A stretch of DNA of 64,000 nt from Desulfosporosinus meridiei DSM 13257 (GCF_000231385.2 NC_018515.1:4670501-4734500); one strand, 5' to 3'. Shown: positions 46,699 through 57,834, counted from the first letter of the stretch. Numbers and translations are program-made. The notes: generated by a model from the sequence alone, not told the origin.

Positions 46699-48324
46699 TT
46701 AGACAATTCCCATCACAACTTTAGCAATATTGACTGTATGTTCATCCACTTGATACAAGAGATTTATTGAATCTAAGGTAGCATAGCGATACATTTCTTC
46801 GATTTTCAGGTTGCCTTCTTGGCTGTTTAGTTGTGGACATTGGGCCAGAAAATTAAACTGTAAGTCTCTCTGGATTCGAGAGGTTTCCGGATGCTCACGT
46901 ATTACTTCCGCCGCGATTTGAGAATCCCATAGAGTGAGAGCCTGCATTACCTTAGCAAAGTTACAGCTTACACGTTGATATAGCTCATCAAGATGTTTCC
47001 AGTTTTCTGCAGGAACTTTCATGGTTTCTCGAGGCAATTTCTTAGCTAAAAGCGCCATGGCCATCACTGCATCTCCGATATACTCAAATTCCTTAGCTAT
47101 AAACTGGATTTTCATACTCTCTTCAGCTTGCTCATCTGTAAGTCCTCTCTGAGAAAGGACAGCCAGAAAACGCATAGTATGTCGGTAATACCAATCCACT
47201 CCTTCTTCAACCTTAGAGATCTCTTCAACCAAATTATCACTATTGGCAAGGAGAATAGCAGGAATTTTTTGCATCATTCTTGTGCCAATGAAATCACCTA
47301 AAGCTCGCATTTCACCGTTAGCCTGTTTAAGGGCTACCGCAGGGACTTCTATCGACACTTCATCGATTACTTGAAACTTTAAAGGGCTATCTTTGTCCCC
47401 CCGATCCGGAACCATACGCTTCAGGCCTTTGGCTATAAGGCCATTGAGGGGGAAGAAAATTATTACCATCAGGACTGCAAATAATAGATGAGCATTGGCA
47501 ACCTGTCGCTGCAAATTCCCCGTAGTCCATTGGATGAGCTGAGTAAATTGTGTCAAAAACGGATACATTAGCACTGCTGCCAATACCTTATAACCTGTGT
47601 TCGCTAAAGCTGTACGTTTAGCATCCATCTTTTTAGCCGTTAAACTTGTCAGCAAGGTTGTCACTGTTCCCCCTATATGAGCTCCAATCACCAAAGGGAC
47701 AATCGCCTGCAGTTCTAATAGACCTTGCCCGGCAAGGGACATCATAATCGCAAAAACTGCAGTACTGCTCTGGATTATAGTGGTTAAGATCAGTCCTACA
47801 AGGATTGCCAAAAAGGGATAACTTCCCAATCGAGCAAGGAAGCCAAAGACTTCAGGAATATTTCGGAGGGGAGCTGAAGCGTTTGACATATTAGACATCC
47901 CTACAAAGATTAGGCCAAAACCTATCAGAGAATGTCCTAAATGCTTCCACTGCTTCTTACCTGAAAAATAAAGAACAAAGCCAATAAAGATGGCCCCCAG
48001 AGCTATATCGAGAATTTGAAAAGCTATGAGTTGAATAGAGACTGAGGTTCCTACAGCCGAGCCTAAAACCATTCCTAATGCCTGACCCAGACTCATCATT
48101 CCCGCATTGACGAACTCCACCACCAATACTGTGGTGGCTGCACTGCTTTGAAAAGCAACTGTTATAACCATACCCAGCAGAACAGCCATAAAGGGCTTCT
48201 TCGTCAGTGATTGCAGAATTTGCTTAAGTCGATGTGCAGCAAACTTTTGCAAGGCATCTGAGGTTGTCTGTACCCCATACATAAAAAGACCCAACCCGCC
48301 CAAGAAAACTAAAATTGTACCCAT
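46699..48324 (-). CDS. Na/Pi cotransporter family protein
   Basis: 541 residues: eight or more membrane helices with the repeated QSSAATT-type motifs (QSSAATTVLVVEFVN; QSSTAVFAIMMSL), then a C-terminal PhoU-like domain. Moves phosphate with Na+ and may export phosphate freed by glycerophosphate use. Confidence 0.9.
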   Translation of the reverse strand: MGTILVFLGGLGLFMYGVQTTSDALQKFAAHRLKQILQSLTKKPFMAVLLGMVITVAFQSSAATTVLVVEFVNAGMMSLGQALGMVLGSAVGTSVSIQLIAFQILDIALGAIFIGFVLYFSGKKQWKHLGHSLIGFGLIFVGMSNMSNASAPLRNIPEVFGFLARLGSYPFLAILVGLILTTIIQSSTAVFAIMMSLAGQGLLELQAIVPLVIGAHIGGTVTTLLTSLTAKKMDAKRTALANTGYKVLAAVLMYPFLTQFTQLIQWTTGNLQRQVANAHLLFAVLMVIIFFPLNGLIAKGLKRMVPDRGDKDSPLKFQVIDEVSIEVPAVALKQANGEMRALGDFIGTRMMQKIPAILLANSDNLVEEISKVEEGVDWYYRHTMRFLAVLSQRGLTDEQAEESMKIQFIAKEFEYIGDAVMAMALLAKKLPRETMKVPAENWKHLDELYQRVSCNFAKVMQALTLWDSQIAAEVIREHPETSRIQRDLQFNFLAQCPQLNSQEGNLKIEEMYRYATLDSINLLYQVDEHTVNIAKVVMGIV

Positions 48325-48631
48325 CCAACCTATAAGCTTTCAACTCCTTATGTCATCCCAAACTAAAAATTTCCTAATAAACTTACTTTAAATCAACTAC
48401 TCCTGGAAGGATAATTTCATTTCTAAATACTATGAAAAAAAGCCACAAATAAACCTGCCTAAAACAGATTAATTTGCGGCTTTCTCTATAACTCCAGCCT
48501 TAAATATCAAGTTCAGAATTAACTGACATCAGCTGCTTTATATAATATACGCATTCTGATAAATTAGCAATTAACTTTTTTGGGGGCATTTCCCCCGTAT
48601 TCCCGACCTCTTAATTTCAAAGCAAGTTTTT
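48325..48631. other. 307-nt intergenic region after NptA with the rpoN terminator
   Basis: No gene seen. It holds the terminator at 48433-48483. Confidence 0.6.
48433..48483 (-). terminator. Terminator downstream of rpoN
   Basis: AAAGCCGCAAATTA pairs with TATTTGTGGCTTT (one wobble), followed on the minus strand by a T run. A clean rho-independent terminator. Confidence 0.8.
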
Positions 48632-50035
48632 CTAATATCTCTTCCTCACCGAAGTTGCTCCAATACCTAGCTCATCTCGATACTTGGCAACTGTGCGTCG
48701 AGAAATTTCCATGTCTCTAGCCTTGAGCATTTCCGCTAGTTTCTGATCGGAATAGGGAGATTTAGGATTTTCCGAAGCGATGATGTCACGCAGAACGAGT
48801 TTAATCACATCCGTGGTTACCCCGGAGTCATTATTATTACCTCGACCCATACTGTTGGCAAAGAAGAATTTGAATTCGAAAACCCCCCGGGGAGTTTGGA
48901 CATATTTGTGAGCAGTTGCTCTGCTGACTGTTGACTCATGCACTCCAATTTCTTCGGCAATATCTCTTAGCGTGAGGGGTCTTAGATGACGAATTCCATT
49001 ACGAAGGAAATCACTTTGCCACTTAACAATGGCATCTGCGACTTTATAGAGAGTGAGACGCCGCTGTTCAATGCTTCGAATGAGCCAAGCAGCTGCATTT
49101 AGTTTTTGTTCCACAAATTTACGTGTGTCACTTCCCTCCTCCTGTGATAAGGCATCTCGGTAAGCCTTATTCACCCCTAAACGAGGGACAGTGATATCAT
49201 TAACCAGGATTATAAACTCTCCTTCAATCTCCTCAATGACCACATCCGGAACGATATACCGTACTTCACCAGGGCCTGAAAACCGAAGTCCAGGCTTTGG
49301 ATCCAGCTTTCGGATAAAATCAGCTAACTCTTGAACCCTACTTAAAGAAATTTTTAAGGAATGAGCAATTCGTTGCAGCCGTCCTGCCGCTAAATCTTCC
49401 AGATGTTTAATAAACTCTGGTAGTTCAGGTGGACAGTCGGGCAGAATTGGTAATTGGAGCAATAAACATTCCTCTAGATTCCGAGCCCCAACGCCCAAGG
49501 GATCCAGACTCTGAACAGCCGCCAGTGCTTTTTCCGCCTCACCCTGTGAAACATCCATTTCACGAGCTACATCCTCGATAGAGACTGTGAGATATCCCTT
49601 TTCATTCAAATTCCCAACAATATACTCGGCGACTTCTAAAGAACATGTGACTTTTTGGACATGCAGTTGTTCAAGCAAATGCTCTAACAGAGTAGGCGCA
49701 GCTGCCACAAAAGGATCAAACCGTTGTTTGTCCTCGGTGATCACTCTTTCTTGGCGCACCCTATTTTCATCCTGATCATGGACATAGTCCTGCCAGTCTA
49801 CTTCCCATTTATCAGTGGCCGGGCTTTCCTCCACTACCGCAGGTGGCTCCGCTTCAACCTTACTGTCCATACTTTCCTCTAGATTCTCCAGTAAAGGATT
49901 CTCTAAAAGCTGTTCCTCAACATACGTGGAAAGGTCAAGTGCGGACAACTGCAAAATAGTAATTGCTTGCCGTAACTCTGGAGTCATAATGAGTTTTTGA
50001 GTTTGCTCGAGACTCAGACCATATCCTAACCGCAC
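48632..50035 (-). CDS. rpoN: RNA polymerase sigma-54 factor
   Basis: 467 residues, GTG start. Region I Gln/Leu-rich helix (LEQTQKLIMTPEL), core-binding middle, and the C-terminal RpoN box (SRRTVAKYRDELG). Drives nitrogen and stress genes with activators not in this window. Confidence 0.95.
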   Translation of the reverse strand: MRLGYGLSLEQTQKLIMTPELRQAITILQLSALDLSTYVEEQLLENPLLENLEESMDSKVEAEPPAVVEESPATDKWEVDWQDYVHDQDENRVRQERVITEDKQRFDPFVAAAPTLLEHLLEQLHVQKVTCSLEVAEYIVGNLNEKGYLTVSIEDVAREMDVSQGEAEKALAAVQSLDPLGVGARNLEECLLLQLPILPDCPPELPEFIKHLEDLAAGRLQRIAHSLKISLSRVQELADFIRKLDPKPGLRFSGPGEVRYIVPDVVIEEIEGEFIILVNDITVPRLGVNKAYRDALSQEEGSDTRKFVEQKLNAAAWLIRSIEQRRLTLYKVADAIVKWQSDFLRNGIRHLRPLTLRDIAEEIGVHESTVSRATAHKYVQTPRGVFEFKFFFANSMGRGNNNDSGVTTDVIKLVLRDIIASENPKSPYSDQKLAEMLKARDMEISRRTVAKYRDELGIGATSVRKRY

Positions 50036-50079
50036 CTTATTCCCCCCTATACTGATTTGAAAATAATCCTTACTAAATC

Positions 50080-51024
50080 TTAAGTTCCTATTTTCTGGTT
50101 CCTGATTCGATCTGCTAGCTCATCAATTTTACGCATACGATGATTGACACCAGACTTTCCCACCTTTGGTCTTAACATATCTCCCAGTTCCTTCAGGCTG
50201 GCTTCAGAGTATGCTAAGCGGAGCTCGGCTATTTCCCGCAAGGTAGGCGGCAAAGACTGCAGGCCTACCGTATCCGCAATGAATTGGATGTTCTCCAATT
50301 GACGTACCGCAGCATCGACAATTTTATCGAGATTAGCAGTCTCACAATTAACGAGACGGTTCACTTGATTTCGCACATCTTTAAGAACTCGGACATTTTC
50401 AAATTCCAGGAGGGCATGATGTGCTCCAATAAAGCCTATGAAATCCACAATATGTTCACTCTCTTTGAGATATACAACATACCAATTCTTTCGCATACTT
50501 ACTTTGGCACCTAATTTGAATCTATTGATCAGTTGACATAATTCTTGGGCATGTTGTTCATCATTACTGACTATTTCAAGATGATAGGTACCTTCAGGAT
50601 TATTGATAGATCCCCCCGCTAAGAAAGCTCCTCTCAAATAGGCCTTTTGATCACAACGCTTTTTGATAAGATTTGGCGCGATTCCCAGGTAGATCTGCCC
50701 CTGATTATCAAGCAGCCCTAAGTTCTGAAGGTCTTCTAACCCCCGGGGATGGATTCTGACCAGATATGAGTTGTTCTTTCGCAGCCTTAGCTTACGTCGT
50801 ACGACAATGTCCACCTGGCGTTTTAGCACATCCTTGGCTAAGCGATAGATCTTACGCGCTACTGGCGCACTCTCCGTGATCACATTTAAGGTGAATTGTT
50901 GGTTTGAACTAATTTGGAGTGTTCCATCCATGCGAACCAAAGCGGCTAATTCCGCTAAATCACAGCAAGGTTTCTCGCTGCCTAAACGAGCAAGCTCTTC
51001 TTTCGTAACAGCACTAAAGGACAC
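50080..51024 (-). CDS. whiA: Sporulation/cell-cycle regulator WhiA
   Basis: 314 residues from a GTG at 51024 (an ATG at 51060 adds 12 unlike residues). LAGLIDADG-like core and C-terminal helix-turn-helix ([15 protein letters not shown]). Next to yvcK and rapZ, the usual cluster. Confidence 0.95.
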   Translation of the reverse strand: MSFSAVTKEELARLGSEKPCCDLAELAALVRMDGTLQISSNQQFTLNVITESAPVARKIYRLAKDVLKRQVDIVVRRKLRLRKNNSYLVRIHPRGLEDLQNLGLLDNQGQIYLGIAPNLIKKRCDQKAYLRGAFLAGGSINNPEGTYHLEIVSNDEQHAQELCQLINRFKLGAKVSMRKNWYVVYLKESEHIVDFIGFIGAHHALLEFENVRVLKDVRNQVNRLVNCETANLDKIVDAAVRQLENIQFIADTVGLQSLPPTLREIAELRLAYSEASLKELGDMLRPKVGKSGVNHRMRKIDELADRIRNQKIGT

Positions 51025-51147
51025 AATCTCTAGCCCCCTTTTCGTGGTTCGATGTTCCAAATTCGTTGTTCGTGTACGAATTCAAGATCGATTTCACACT
51101 AGGGTTAATCCTAGCAGTTCAACAAATTCCTAAAAATCTTATATCTT

Positions 51148-52521
51148 CTATAACTCTTTTCGGAGCTTTCGGGTGAGCAAATATGAATCGATCAGAGCAA
51201 TACGCTCTCCCATTGGTTTTAAGCGAAAAAGCAGCCTGATAAGCTCCCTTGCCAACCGATCTGAATCGTGACGCACCACATTTCTCTCTTGCACTAAATT
51301 CGCTTCGAAATATTTGGCTCCTAAATGGTGAACCATTTTGGGGTCAGCCATAACCGGAGCAGCTTCTTCCTGACTATAGCGCTTTAAAAGTGGGGCGGTT
51401 ATTTCGCCACGTGAAGCAAGGACTGCATCGACGAAGCCTGAACCACAGTGGTCAATTATTGCTTGAAGATGATCCGAAACCTTGTAACCATCTGTTTCCC
51501 CTTTTTCTGTCATAACATTACATACATAAACACAAGGGGCGCTGGCTTCCCTAATTCTCTCTCTAAGCCCTAAGACTAATAGGTTAGGCAAAACACTGGT
51601 ATAGAGACTTCCCGGCCCTAAAACTATCAGATCTGCTTCATCAATTGCCTTTAAAGCATCAGGCAAAGGAGCACAATTGCTAGGTTCCAGGTAAACTCTC
51701 TTAATTTTCCCTTCAGTAGTTCGGATCGTAGTTTCCCCAACAACACGAGTTCCGTCTTCCAAATCAGCGGTCAAAACAACTTGTTCCAGGGTGGTAGGAA
51801 AAACCTTTCCACGAATAGCAAAGACTTTGCTGACTTGTTCAATTCCTTTTTGAAAATCCCCAAAAGTATCCGTTAACCCTGCTAAAAGCAAATTCCCTAA
51901 ACTATGCCCCTTTAGAGCTCCACTTTCAAAACGATAGGAAAAGAGCGTATTCATAGTATCCTCTGTCTCTGCCAAGGCCACCATGCAATTGCGCACATCC
52001 CCCGGCGGCTGGATTCCTAATTCGTCACGCAGCTTTCCCGAACTTCCTCCATCATCAGATACCGTAACAATTGCGGTGAGATTGCAAGTGTATTTCTTTA
52101 GTCCACGCAAGAGAGCCGAAAGCCCCGTTCCGCCACCAACCACTACAATTCTAGGTCCTCTGCGTAAATGATGTCTTGAATAGATCCTATCTACAATTCT
52201 AACTTCGTTCTCAGGGATTACCGTAGAGATTATCGAATAAAGCATTCGTTTAAAACCAACTATGATACAAATAATCCCTAAAGTGCTGATAATTGCCCCT
52301 GTTGGCACGGTAGCATGCTTGGTACTGCCCGTCAAACGATAAATAACTTCTCGAAATTGCAGCTCGGCATAGCCGATAGCCACTCCGTCGTTCATGACGG
52401 AAAAGCCTGTTGCAAAAAGGAAGATTCCCAACACTGCGAGAATGAACCACCTTTTTACCTTCAAATCAGGGTAGAGCCATTTTAAGTAACGATATATTTG
52501 ATCGTATTTTTTGGAGTTCAT
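51148..52521 (-). CDS. Gluconeogenesis factor YvcK family (UPF0052)
   Basis: 457 residues. Two membrane helices before the CofD-like domain (VVVGGGTGLSALLRGLKKY; GDVRNCMVAL). Overlaps rapZ by 4 nt (ATGA). In B. subtilis the family is needed for growth on gluconeogenic carbon. Confidence 0.93.
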   Translation of the reverse strand: MNSKKYDQIYRYLKWLYPDLKVKRWFILAVLGIFLFATGFSVMNDGVAIGYAELQFREVIYRLTGSTKHATVPTGAIISTLGIICIIVGFKRMLYSIISTVIPENEVRIVDRIYSRHHLRRGPRIVVVGGGTGLSALLRGLKKYTCNLTAIVTVSDDGGSSGKLRDELGIQPPGDVRNCMVALAETEDTMNTLFSYRFESGALKGHSLGNLLLAGLTDTFGDFQKGIEQVSKVFAIRGKVFPTTLEQVVLTADLEDGTRVVGETTIRTTEGKIKRVYLEPSNCAPLPDALKAIDEADLIVLGPGSLYTSVLPNLLVLGLRERIREASAPCVYVCNVMTEKGETDGYKVSDHLQAIIDHCGSGFVDAVLASRGEITAPLLKRYSQEEAAPVMADPKMVHHLGAKYFEANLVQERNVVRHDSDRLARELIRLLFRLKPMGERIALIDSYLLTRKLRKEL

Positions 52522-53411
52522 CGCGTTTTTCCACGCTTTTGGTTCTTTGTGGCGTCCCGATGAGTTACCCTAATCGAATAATCACGTTCTATTAAAAAAC
52601 TCCCTACTCTTTCCGCAATAGCAACGGAGCGATGTTGTCCACCTGTACAACCAATCCCAATAACCAAGTGGGTCTTTCCTTCTTTAATATAATTAGGCAG
52701 AATGTATTCTAATAAATCCAAGTATTTTTCCATAAATTCTCTGGCCATTTGATTGCCAAAGACATACTCTCGAACGGATTCATGTTCTCCTGTAAAAGGG
52801 CGTAATGCTTCTACGTAAAATGGGTTTGGCAGAAACCGCACATCCATGACTAGATCTGCATCCATTGGTATTCCATATTTAAAGCCAAAAGATATAACTG
52901 AAACAGCCATCTGTCCCAAACCCTGGGTTTTGCAGAATAGCTCTGCAACCTGACTGCGAAGTTGTTGGGCACTTAAGTTCGTTGTATCGATAATGTTATC
53001 TGCTCGAATTCTTAATTCTTCCAATTGCTGACGTTCTGCCTGAATCCCATCTAATACTCGTCCCTGAGGAGAAAGGGGATGCCTGCGCCTTGATTCCTTA
53101 TAACGACGAATTAAAGTTTCATCTGAGGCATCCAGGAAGAGTACTTCCAGCCGAAAGCCTTCCTTTTCTAAATTATTTAATGCTTCACTAAGAGAGGAAA
53201 AAAACTCTCCGCCGCGCAAATCACAGACGATTGCTGCTTTAGAGACCTTTCCCCTAGACTGAGCACAAAGCTCTGCAAACTTAACCAGAAAGGTAGGGGG
53301 TAAATTATCCACACAGAAAAATCCTTGGTCTTCAAGACTTTGCATCGCTTGAGTTCGACCTGCTCCTGATAAACCAGTAATAACAATTAGTTCAAGTCCT
53401 TGTTTATTCAT
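52518..53411 (-). CDS. rapZ: RapZ family nucleotide-binding protein
   Basis: 297 residues, P-loop GLSGAGRT (usually GxSGAGK, here Arg), and the C-terminal segment GIGCTGGQHRSVAIAE. Translationally coupled to yvcK. Confidence 0.92.
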   Translation of the reverse strand: MNKQGLELIVITGLSGAGRTQAMQSLEDQGFFCVDNLPPTFLVKFAELCAQSRGKVSKAAIVCDLRGGEFFSSLSEALNNLEKEGFRLEVLFLDASDETLIRRYKESRRRHPLSPQGRVLDGIQAERQQLEELRIRADNIIDTTNLSAQQLRSQVAELFCKTQGLGQMAVSVISFGFKYGIPMDADLVMDVRFLPNPFYVEALRPFTGEHESVREYVFGNQMAREFMEKYLDLLEYILPNYIKEGKTHLVIGIGCTGGQHRSVAIAERVGSFLIERDYSIRVTHRDATKNQKRGKTR

Positions 53412-53434
53412 TCATTTCACCTCCTCTTATTATA

Positions 53435-54613
53435 TTATGGCTGCTCCTTTACCGATAAAACTTTTCCAGCTTGCTCTTGAGCAATATTTAAGGCATCCTC
53501 AGGAGTGATATTACCTGTCAAAACATTATTCCACGCCTCATTTTGCAAAGGAATCAGCTTCCATTCCTGACTGTTTCCCTCCAAAGACCAGGCCTTAGCT
53601 AATGCTTTACTTGCCTGAGGAAAGACACCTTTCTGAGCTTCTGGACGTCCGTAAAAGCTCATGTTAGCGGGAAGAAGACTGACCGCATTCAGCATTGCTT
53701 CTTCAGCTTCTGGGGTGAGCAATGCCTTTTCAACGGTTTGAATCGCAGGGATCATTGCCGGGGTGGATTTAATGGCTGAATTAGCAATCCCCAGTGTTGC
53801 CCCAATCAGACCTTGCCCCTGTCCCCCCGTCAAATCGGATAGAGGAATACTTCCCCATGGTACATTTAACTGAGTAAAATACTTGGCCAAACTTGCACCT
53901 GCTATTAAATAAGGCGTCTGTCCATTAGCAAATGCCGCAGGTGCCGTCGGGTCAATACGTAAAAGCTTGGCATTTTTCCATGCTAAGAGTTGTTGAATAA
54001 ACAGCAAGTTATTCGGATCGTTTAGGCTGATATTTTCCGAGTTAAGCAATCGCCCTCCCTGCCCATTCCACCAAACAGCTAGGGTAGCAGTATCCGGAGA
54101 GACCATTGAAACCCCCTTAGCAGCGAATATGTCTGTGAGAGCAGCCGGGGCTTCAGTAAGATCTGTTCTAAAATAAAGCAAAGGGATATCTGTCAGCCAG
54201 GGAAGAGCATACTCCACCCCTCCAAACCTAAAAGCAGCCAGAGTTGCCGGATAGGCCTCTGAATCAGTGTGAGCAACGGTTGCTAAAGCCCCTTTACTAT
54301 AGAGCTCATGAATAATCTCCCTTGAAGCAATGAATATCTCTGGCCCTTCCCCTCCTGCTTCCGCTTGGTAGGAGAAAGCTGCAAAGTTTGCCGCAGAAAC
54401 ATAGTTTAGTTTAACGATAACCTCGGGATTTGTCTGTTCAACGGCTTGAACCTGCCCTTTTAATGCCTCTGCCTCAGCCCCTTGCAAAGAATGCCAAACA
54501 TCCACAACCACAGGGGCCGGACCTCCGGGTTGTCCAGTCTGAGGGGCTGAAGAACAACCGGTTACAAGTATTATGCTTACAATTACTATGAGTAAAAACC
54601 TTCGAGAAGTCAT
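53435..54613 (-). CDS. Orphan solute-binding lipoprotein (sugar-type)
   Basis: 392 residues from ATG 54613; an earlier frame start is inside the radical SAM gene. Signal peptide with lipobox VTGC. SBP family 1-like. No permease or ATPase next to it, so the partner is elsewhere. Confidence 0.75.
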   Translation of the reverse strand: MTSRRFLLIVIVSIILVTGCSSAPQTGQPGGPAPVVVDVWHSLQGAEAEALKGQVQAVEQTNPEVIVKLNYVSAANFAAFSYQAEAGGEGPEIFIASREIIHELYSKGALATVAHTDSEAYPATLAAFRFGGVEYALPWLTDIPLLYFRTDLTEAPAALTDIFAAKGVSMVSPDTATLAVWWNGQGGRLLNSENISLNDPNNLLFIQQLLAWKNAKLLRIDPTAPAAFANGQTPYLIAGASLAKYFTQLNVPWGSIPLSDLTGGQGQGLIGATLGIANSAIKSTPAMIPAIQTVEKALLTPEAEEAMLNAVSLLPANMSFYGRPEAQKGVFPQASKALAKAWSLEGNSQEWKLIPLQNEAWNNVLTGNITPEDALNIAQEQAGKVLSVKEQP

Positions 54614-54626
54614 AATAGCACCCCAT

Positions 54627-56402
54627 TCACGATCCTTCATATCGGCAGGCTGTGGCTTTGCCATGTTGATAATAAAAAAGATACCAGCAAGACTCAGCGG
54701 CGGCCTCATCATCACGCTGTAAATCCGACATAAAATGTACAACTGCAGTATTGCGATTCCACTGCCGACGGTCCATCTTCTTAACCTCAGGAATTATCGG
54801 CTCCCAACAGGCATCCTTGCGGATAGTTTCTTGGATTCTTTTCCATTGATCTGTTTTTTCCATCTCTAAGGTATCTTCATCCTGCAAATAGTCCGGAATG
54901 ACACTCGGGCGTTCCCACAGGTAAAAATCGAACTTCAGTGAATCACGAATTTTAGGCCAGGAGATAAAATCTATCCTCTCGTTAACTCCAATCTCTAGTT
55001 GGCAGCGAATAAATTCCCAAATTTTTTCAAAAAGTGCCTTGCCTTGCCACTGACGACCAAACCACTCCTGCTTATGCCAAAATTCCGCAAACTCATGATA
55101 AAAGTCAAAGGGGGTAGGAAAAAGTTTGAGAACCTCTCGTAAAGTATATCTGAACTTTCCTGAATTATAATATTTGTCCAGAATACTTTCCAAGCGATGT
55201 AATTGGAGTAGTTCATTGTGGGATAAGACAGCTGTCTCCAAAATTGTATAAGGAGGATCAGGCATAAACAAGAGCCCATAACCACCGCTTTGCCGTCGGA
55301 GGCCTGATCCTTTAAGAACTTTGAGAAAGCCTAATTGGAGCATATCCGGTTCTACCTTATAGACATCATTAAAGGATGTCCGAAAGTCTATCCAGTTTTC
55401 GGCGGGAAGCCCTGCGATAAGATCCAGGTGGAGAGGTATTCCTATAGACTTCATTTCAATAATATATTTTTTCCAGTCCTCAAAGGCTTGAGGACGTGAA
55501 ACTATCTTAAGAGTTGGCTCGTGGGTTGATTGTACTCCGATTTCTAATTGAACTAATCCCTGGGGATAATTCCTGAAATAATCCATCCATTCGGCATCAA
55601 ATAGATCTCCTGCCATTTCGCAGTGTACACGAATCTCCTCAGAATCAGCGAAAAACGCACTTTCCTCACGCACAATGTCTAAAATCTTTAGAGCATGTCG
55701 CTTGTTAGCATTAAAGGTTCGGTCAACAAACTTTACGGTTCGAGCACCATTTTTTAAGAGTTGACGAAACATCCTGCGAAAGTTTTCGGGTTCTAAAAAT
55801 CGAACTCCTTGGAATGTCGAGGATAGGCAATATTGACAATTAAAGGGGCATCCCCTTGTCGTCTCTACATAGACCAGTCGTCCCGTAAAGTCTTCATCCT
55901 TGGCATAGGGAAAAGGTAAGTCATTTAAGCTTAAGGGTTTAACTTGCGAAGAATTAAGCATAATTCCCTCTCCCCTTCTCCAAGCAATACCTGGAACGTT
56001 GGAGGGATCTATGTTTTTTTGCCATGCCTTAAGCAGCTCTAAAAATATTCTTTCCCCTTCGCCAATAACCAGAGCATCCACCTCCGAATGCTCCGTCAGA
56101 AACTCTTCTGCCTCGAAGGATACCTCCGGGCCACCCAGTACAAACCGCACATTTGGACAAATCGGATGAAGCCTTCTAATCACAGCCATGGTCTCATTGA
56201 GATTCCATATATAGCATGAAAAACCGACAACATCAGCCTTAGCTTCAAATATTTCTCCCGCGATACGATCAAGATTATCATTAATGCTATATTCTTTAAT
56301 TAAAACATTGGGATACTCTGTACAAATATCTTCTCGTAAGTAGCGTAGAGCCAAATTCGTATGGATGTATTTAGCATTGAGGGCAACTAAAAGAATACGC
56401 AA
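54627..56402 (-). CDS. B12-binding domain radical SAM protein
   Basis: 591 residues: N-terminal cobalamin-binding domain, radical SAM motif CPFNCQYC, then a DUF4080-type C-terminal domain. Function unknown; members act on tetrapyrroles, lipids or peptides. Stop lies 13 nt before the SBP start. Confidence 0.85.
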   Translation of the reverse strand: MRILLVALNAKYIHTNLALRYLREDICTEYPNVLIKEYSINDNLDRIAGEIFEAKADVVGFSCYIWNLNETMAVIRRLHPICPNVRFVLGGPEVSFEAEEFLTEHSEVDALVIGEGERIFLELLKAWQKNIDPSNVPGIAWRRGEGIMLNSSQVKPLSLNDLPFPYAKDEDFTGRLVYVETTRGCPFNCQYCLSSTFQGVRFLEPENFRRMFRQLLKNGARTVKFVDRTFNANKRHALKILDIVREESAFFADSEEIRVHCEMAGDLFDAEWMDYFRNYPQGLVQLEIGVQSTHEPTLKIVSRPQAFEDWKKYIIEMKSIGIPLHLDLIAGLPAENWIDFRTSFNDVYKVEPDMLQLGFLKVLKGSGLRRQSGGYGLLFMPDPPYTILETAVLSHNELLQLHRLESILDKYYNSGKFRYTLREVLKLFPTPFDFYHEFAEFWHKQEWFGRQWQGKALFEKIWEFIRCQLEIGVNERIDFISWPKIRDSLKFDFYLWERPSVIPDYLQDEDTLEMEKTDQWKRIQETIRKDACWEPIIPEVKKMDRRQWNRNTAVVHFMSDLQRDDEAAAESCWYLFYYQHGKATACRYEGS

Positions 56403-56623
56403 AATTCGGAACCCCCTTCGCCTTTAGTATAGCGGTTTAAGCCCGCCAATGCAATTGTTATGCCAGATTGATCTTCTTTTGTACTTATTCGAACTAGCTA
56501 AACTAAACAAGTTTTAGCCCTTCTTTATAAGATTTACTAATAGTAAATTCAAAAGAAAGATGCTTCAAATTTAAGCACCTTTCTTCCTGTAACCTTTTAT
56601 TACTATATAAAGTCTGAATCAAT

Positions 56624-57643
56624 TTAATGGTTAAATCCACCGGGAAAAAGTATGGGGGCAACCTGTGGCGTAATCACTCCGAAGGAATACCCTTGTTCTT
56701 TCAGGTAATGAACAATTCTCGGCAGTGCATCAATCGTTGTGGTTTTGCTTTTCGAATCATGCATCAAGATAATAGCTCGTGATTTCCCGGGGACTTGGGC
56801 CTTAATATTATTTACAAGTTGGTCCGCCGGCACAGTTGGTGCAGCAGCGTCCCCACTGCTCACATTCCAATCGTAGACTAGGTAATCCTCAGAATCTATC
56901 AAATTATAATAATTAACACTAAAATGCCCTTGGGTTCCGCCAGGTGCACGGATAATTTGAGGGCGAACTCCAATTGTTTTGAAGATAGTTTCTTCTGATT
57001 GTTTAATCTCTGCCAAAAAAGCATCCGGACTTTGATAAACCAGGCTGTAATCATGAGAATAACTGTGATTTCCAATACCTTGCCCTTGTGTATATTCGTC
57101 CTTTAAAAGCTCCGGATAGCGTTCAACTTGCCGCCCTAAAACAAAAAACGTGGCTTTAATCTCTTCCTCTTGAAGGATTTTAAGAATACGAGGGGTAGTT
57201 TCCGGATAAGGGCCATCATCAAAGGTGAGATAAACAATCTTCTCCGGTTCAGCATTAAAATCCCTCATGCGCATTGCTAGCCCCGGAGCACTCGGCGGAG
57301 TTCCGTCCAAGCCATAAAAAGGATGAATTGGAGTATTAGGAGGGGATTTTTCAGGGGGTGGAAGATTAGGCTTCTCATCACTTTTTTTATCAGGTACAGT
57401 TGAGACTTTAGAATCAGAGCTGGGTTCTGTTTTAGGATTTTCCTCTGCTTGTGGGGGTTTCGGTGTGGATATTTCTTCTTGCTTATTTGTTATGTCGGTA
57501 TTGGGAGGGACTTCAGGCGTTTCTGATAAAGAAACATTTTCTTTGAGCAATTTTTCGGATTGGCATCCGCTCAGGAATATACTTGTTAGGATCATTAAAG
57601 CAATTAAAGGCACTCTCCAAATTCGCCAATGTTTTATTATCAT
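56624..57643 (-). CDS. Polysaccharide deacetylase lipoprotein
   Basis: 339 residues. Lipobox LSGC, a Pro/Lys-rich linker, then NodB domain (TFDDGPYPET; HSYSH). Acts on cell-wall or exopolysaccharide sugars outside the membrane. Confidence 0.9.
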   Translation of the reverse strand: MIIKHWRIWRVPLIALMILTSIFLSGCQSEKLLKENVSLSETPEVPPNTDITNKQEEISTPKPPQAEENPKTEPSSDSKVSTVPDKKSDEKPNLPPPEKSPPNTPIHPFYGLDGTPPSAPGLAMRMRDFNAEPEKIVYLTFDDGPYPETTPRILKILQEEEIKATFFVLGRQVERYPELLKDEYTQGQGIGNHSYSHDYSLVYQSPDAFLAEIKQSEETIFKTIGVRPQIIRAPGGTQGHFSVNYYNLIDSEDYLVYDWNVSSGDAAAPTVPADQLVNNIKAQVPGKSRAIILMHDSKSKTTTIDALPRIVHYLKEQGYSFGVITPQVAPILFPGGFNH

Positions 57644-57814
57644 CCTTATTTCTCACTTTCATAGGGTATAAGCAGACTGATTCAAACACCATCTACTTCT
57701 ACTTTGTAACGGTACCCTTGAGGCGAAGAAAGAGTCATTAGCACTGCAGTAAAACCCAAAAAACTTTCTTTCTAAAGGGGAGACTTATCTGATTTGTCAT
57801 TTTGACAAAACTCA

Positions 57815-57834
57815 GGTGGAGTTTTATCTCCACC
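57815..57834 (-). terminator. Possible terminator
   Basis: GGTGGAG-TTTTAT-CTCCACC, 7 bp, followed on the minus strand by TGAGTTTTG. Weak T run. Confidence 0.4.
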
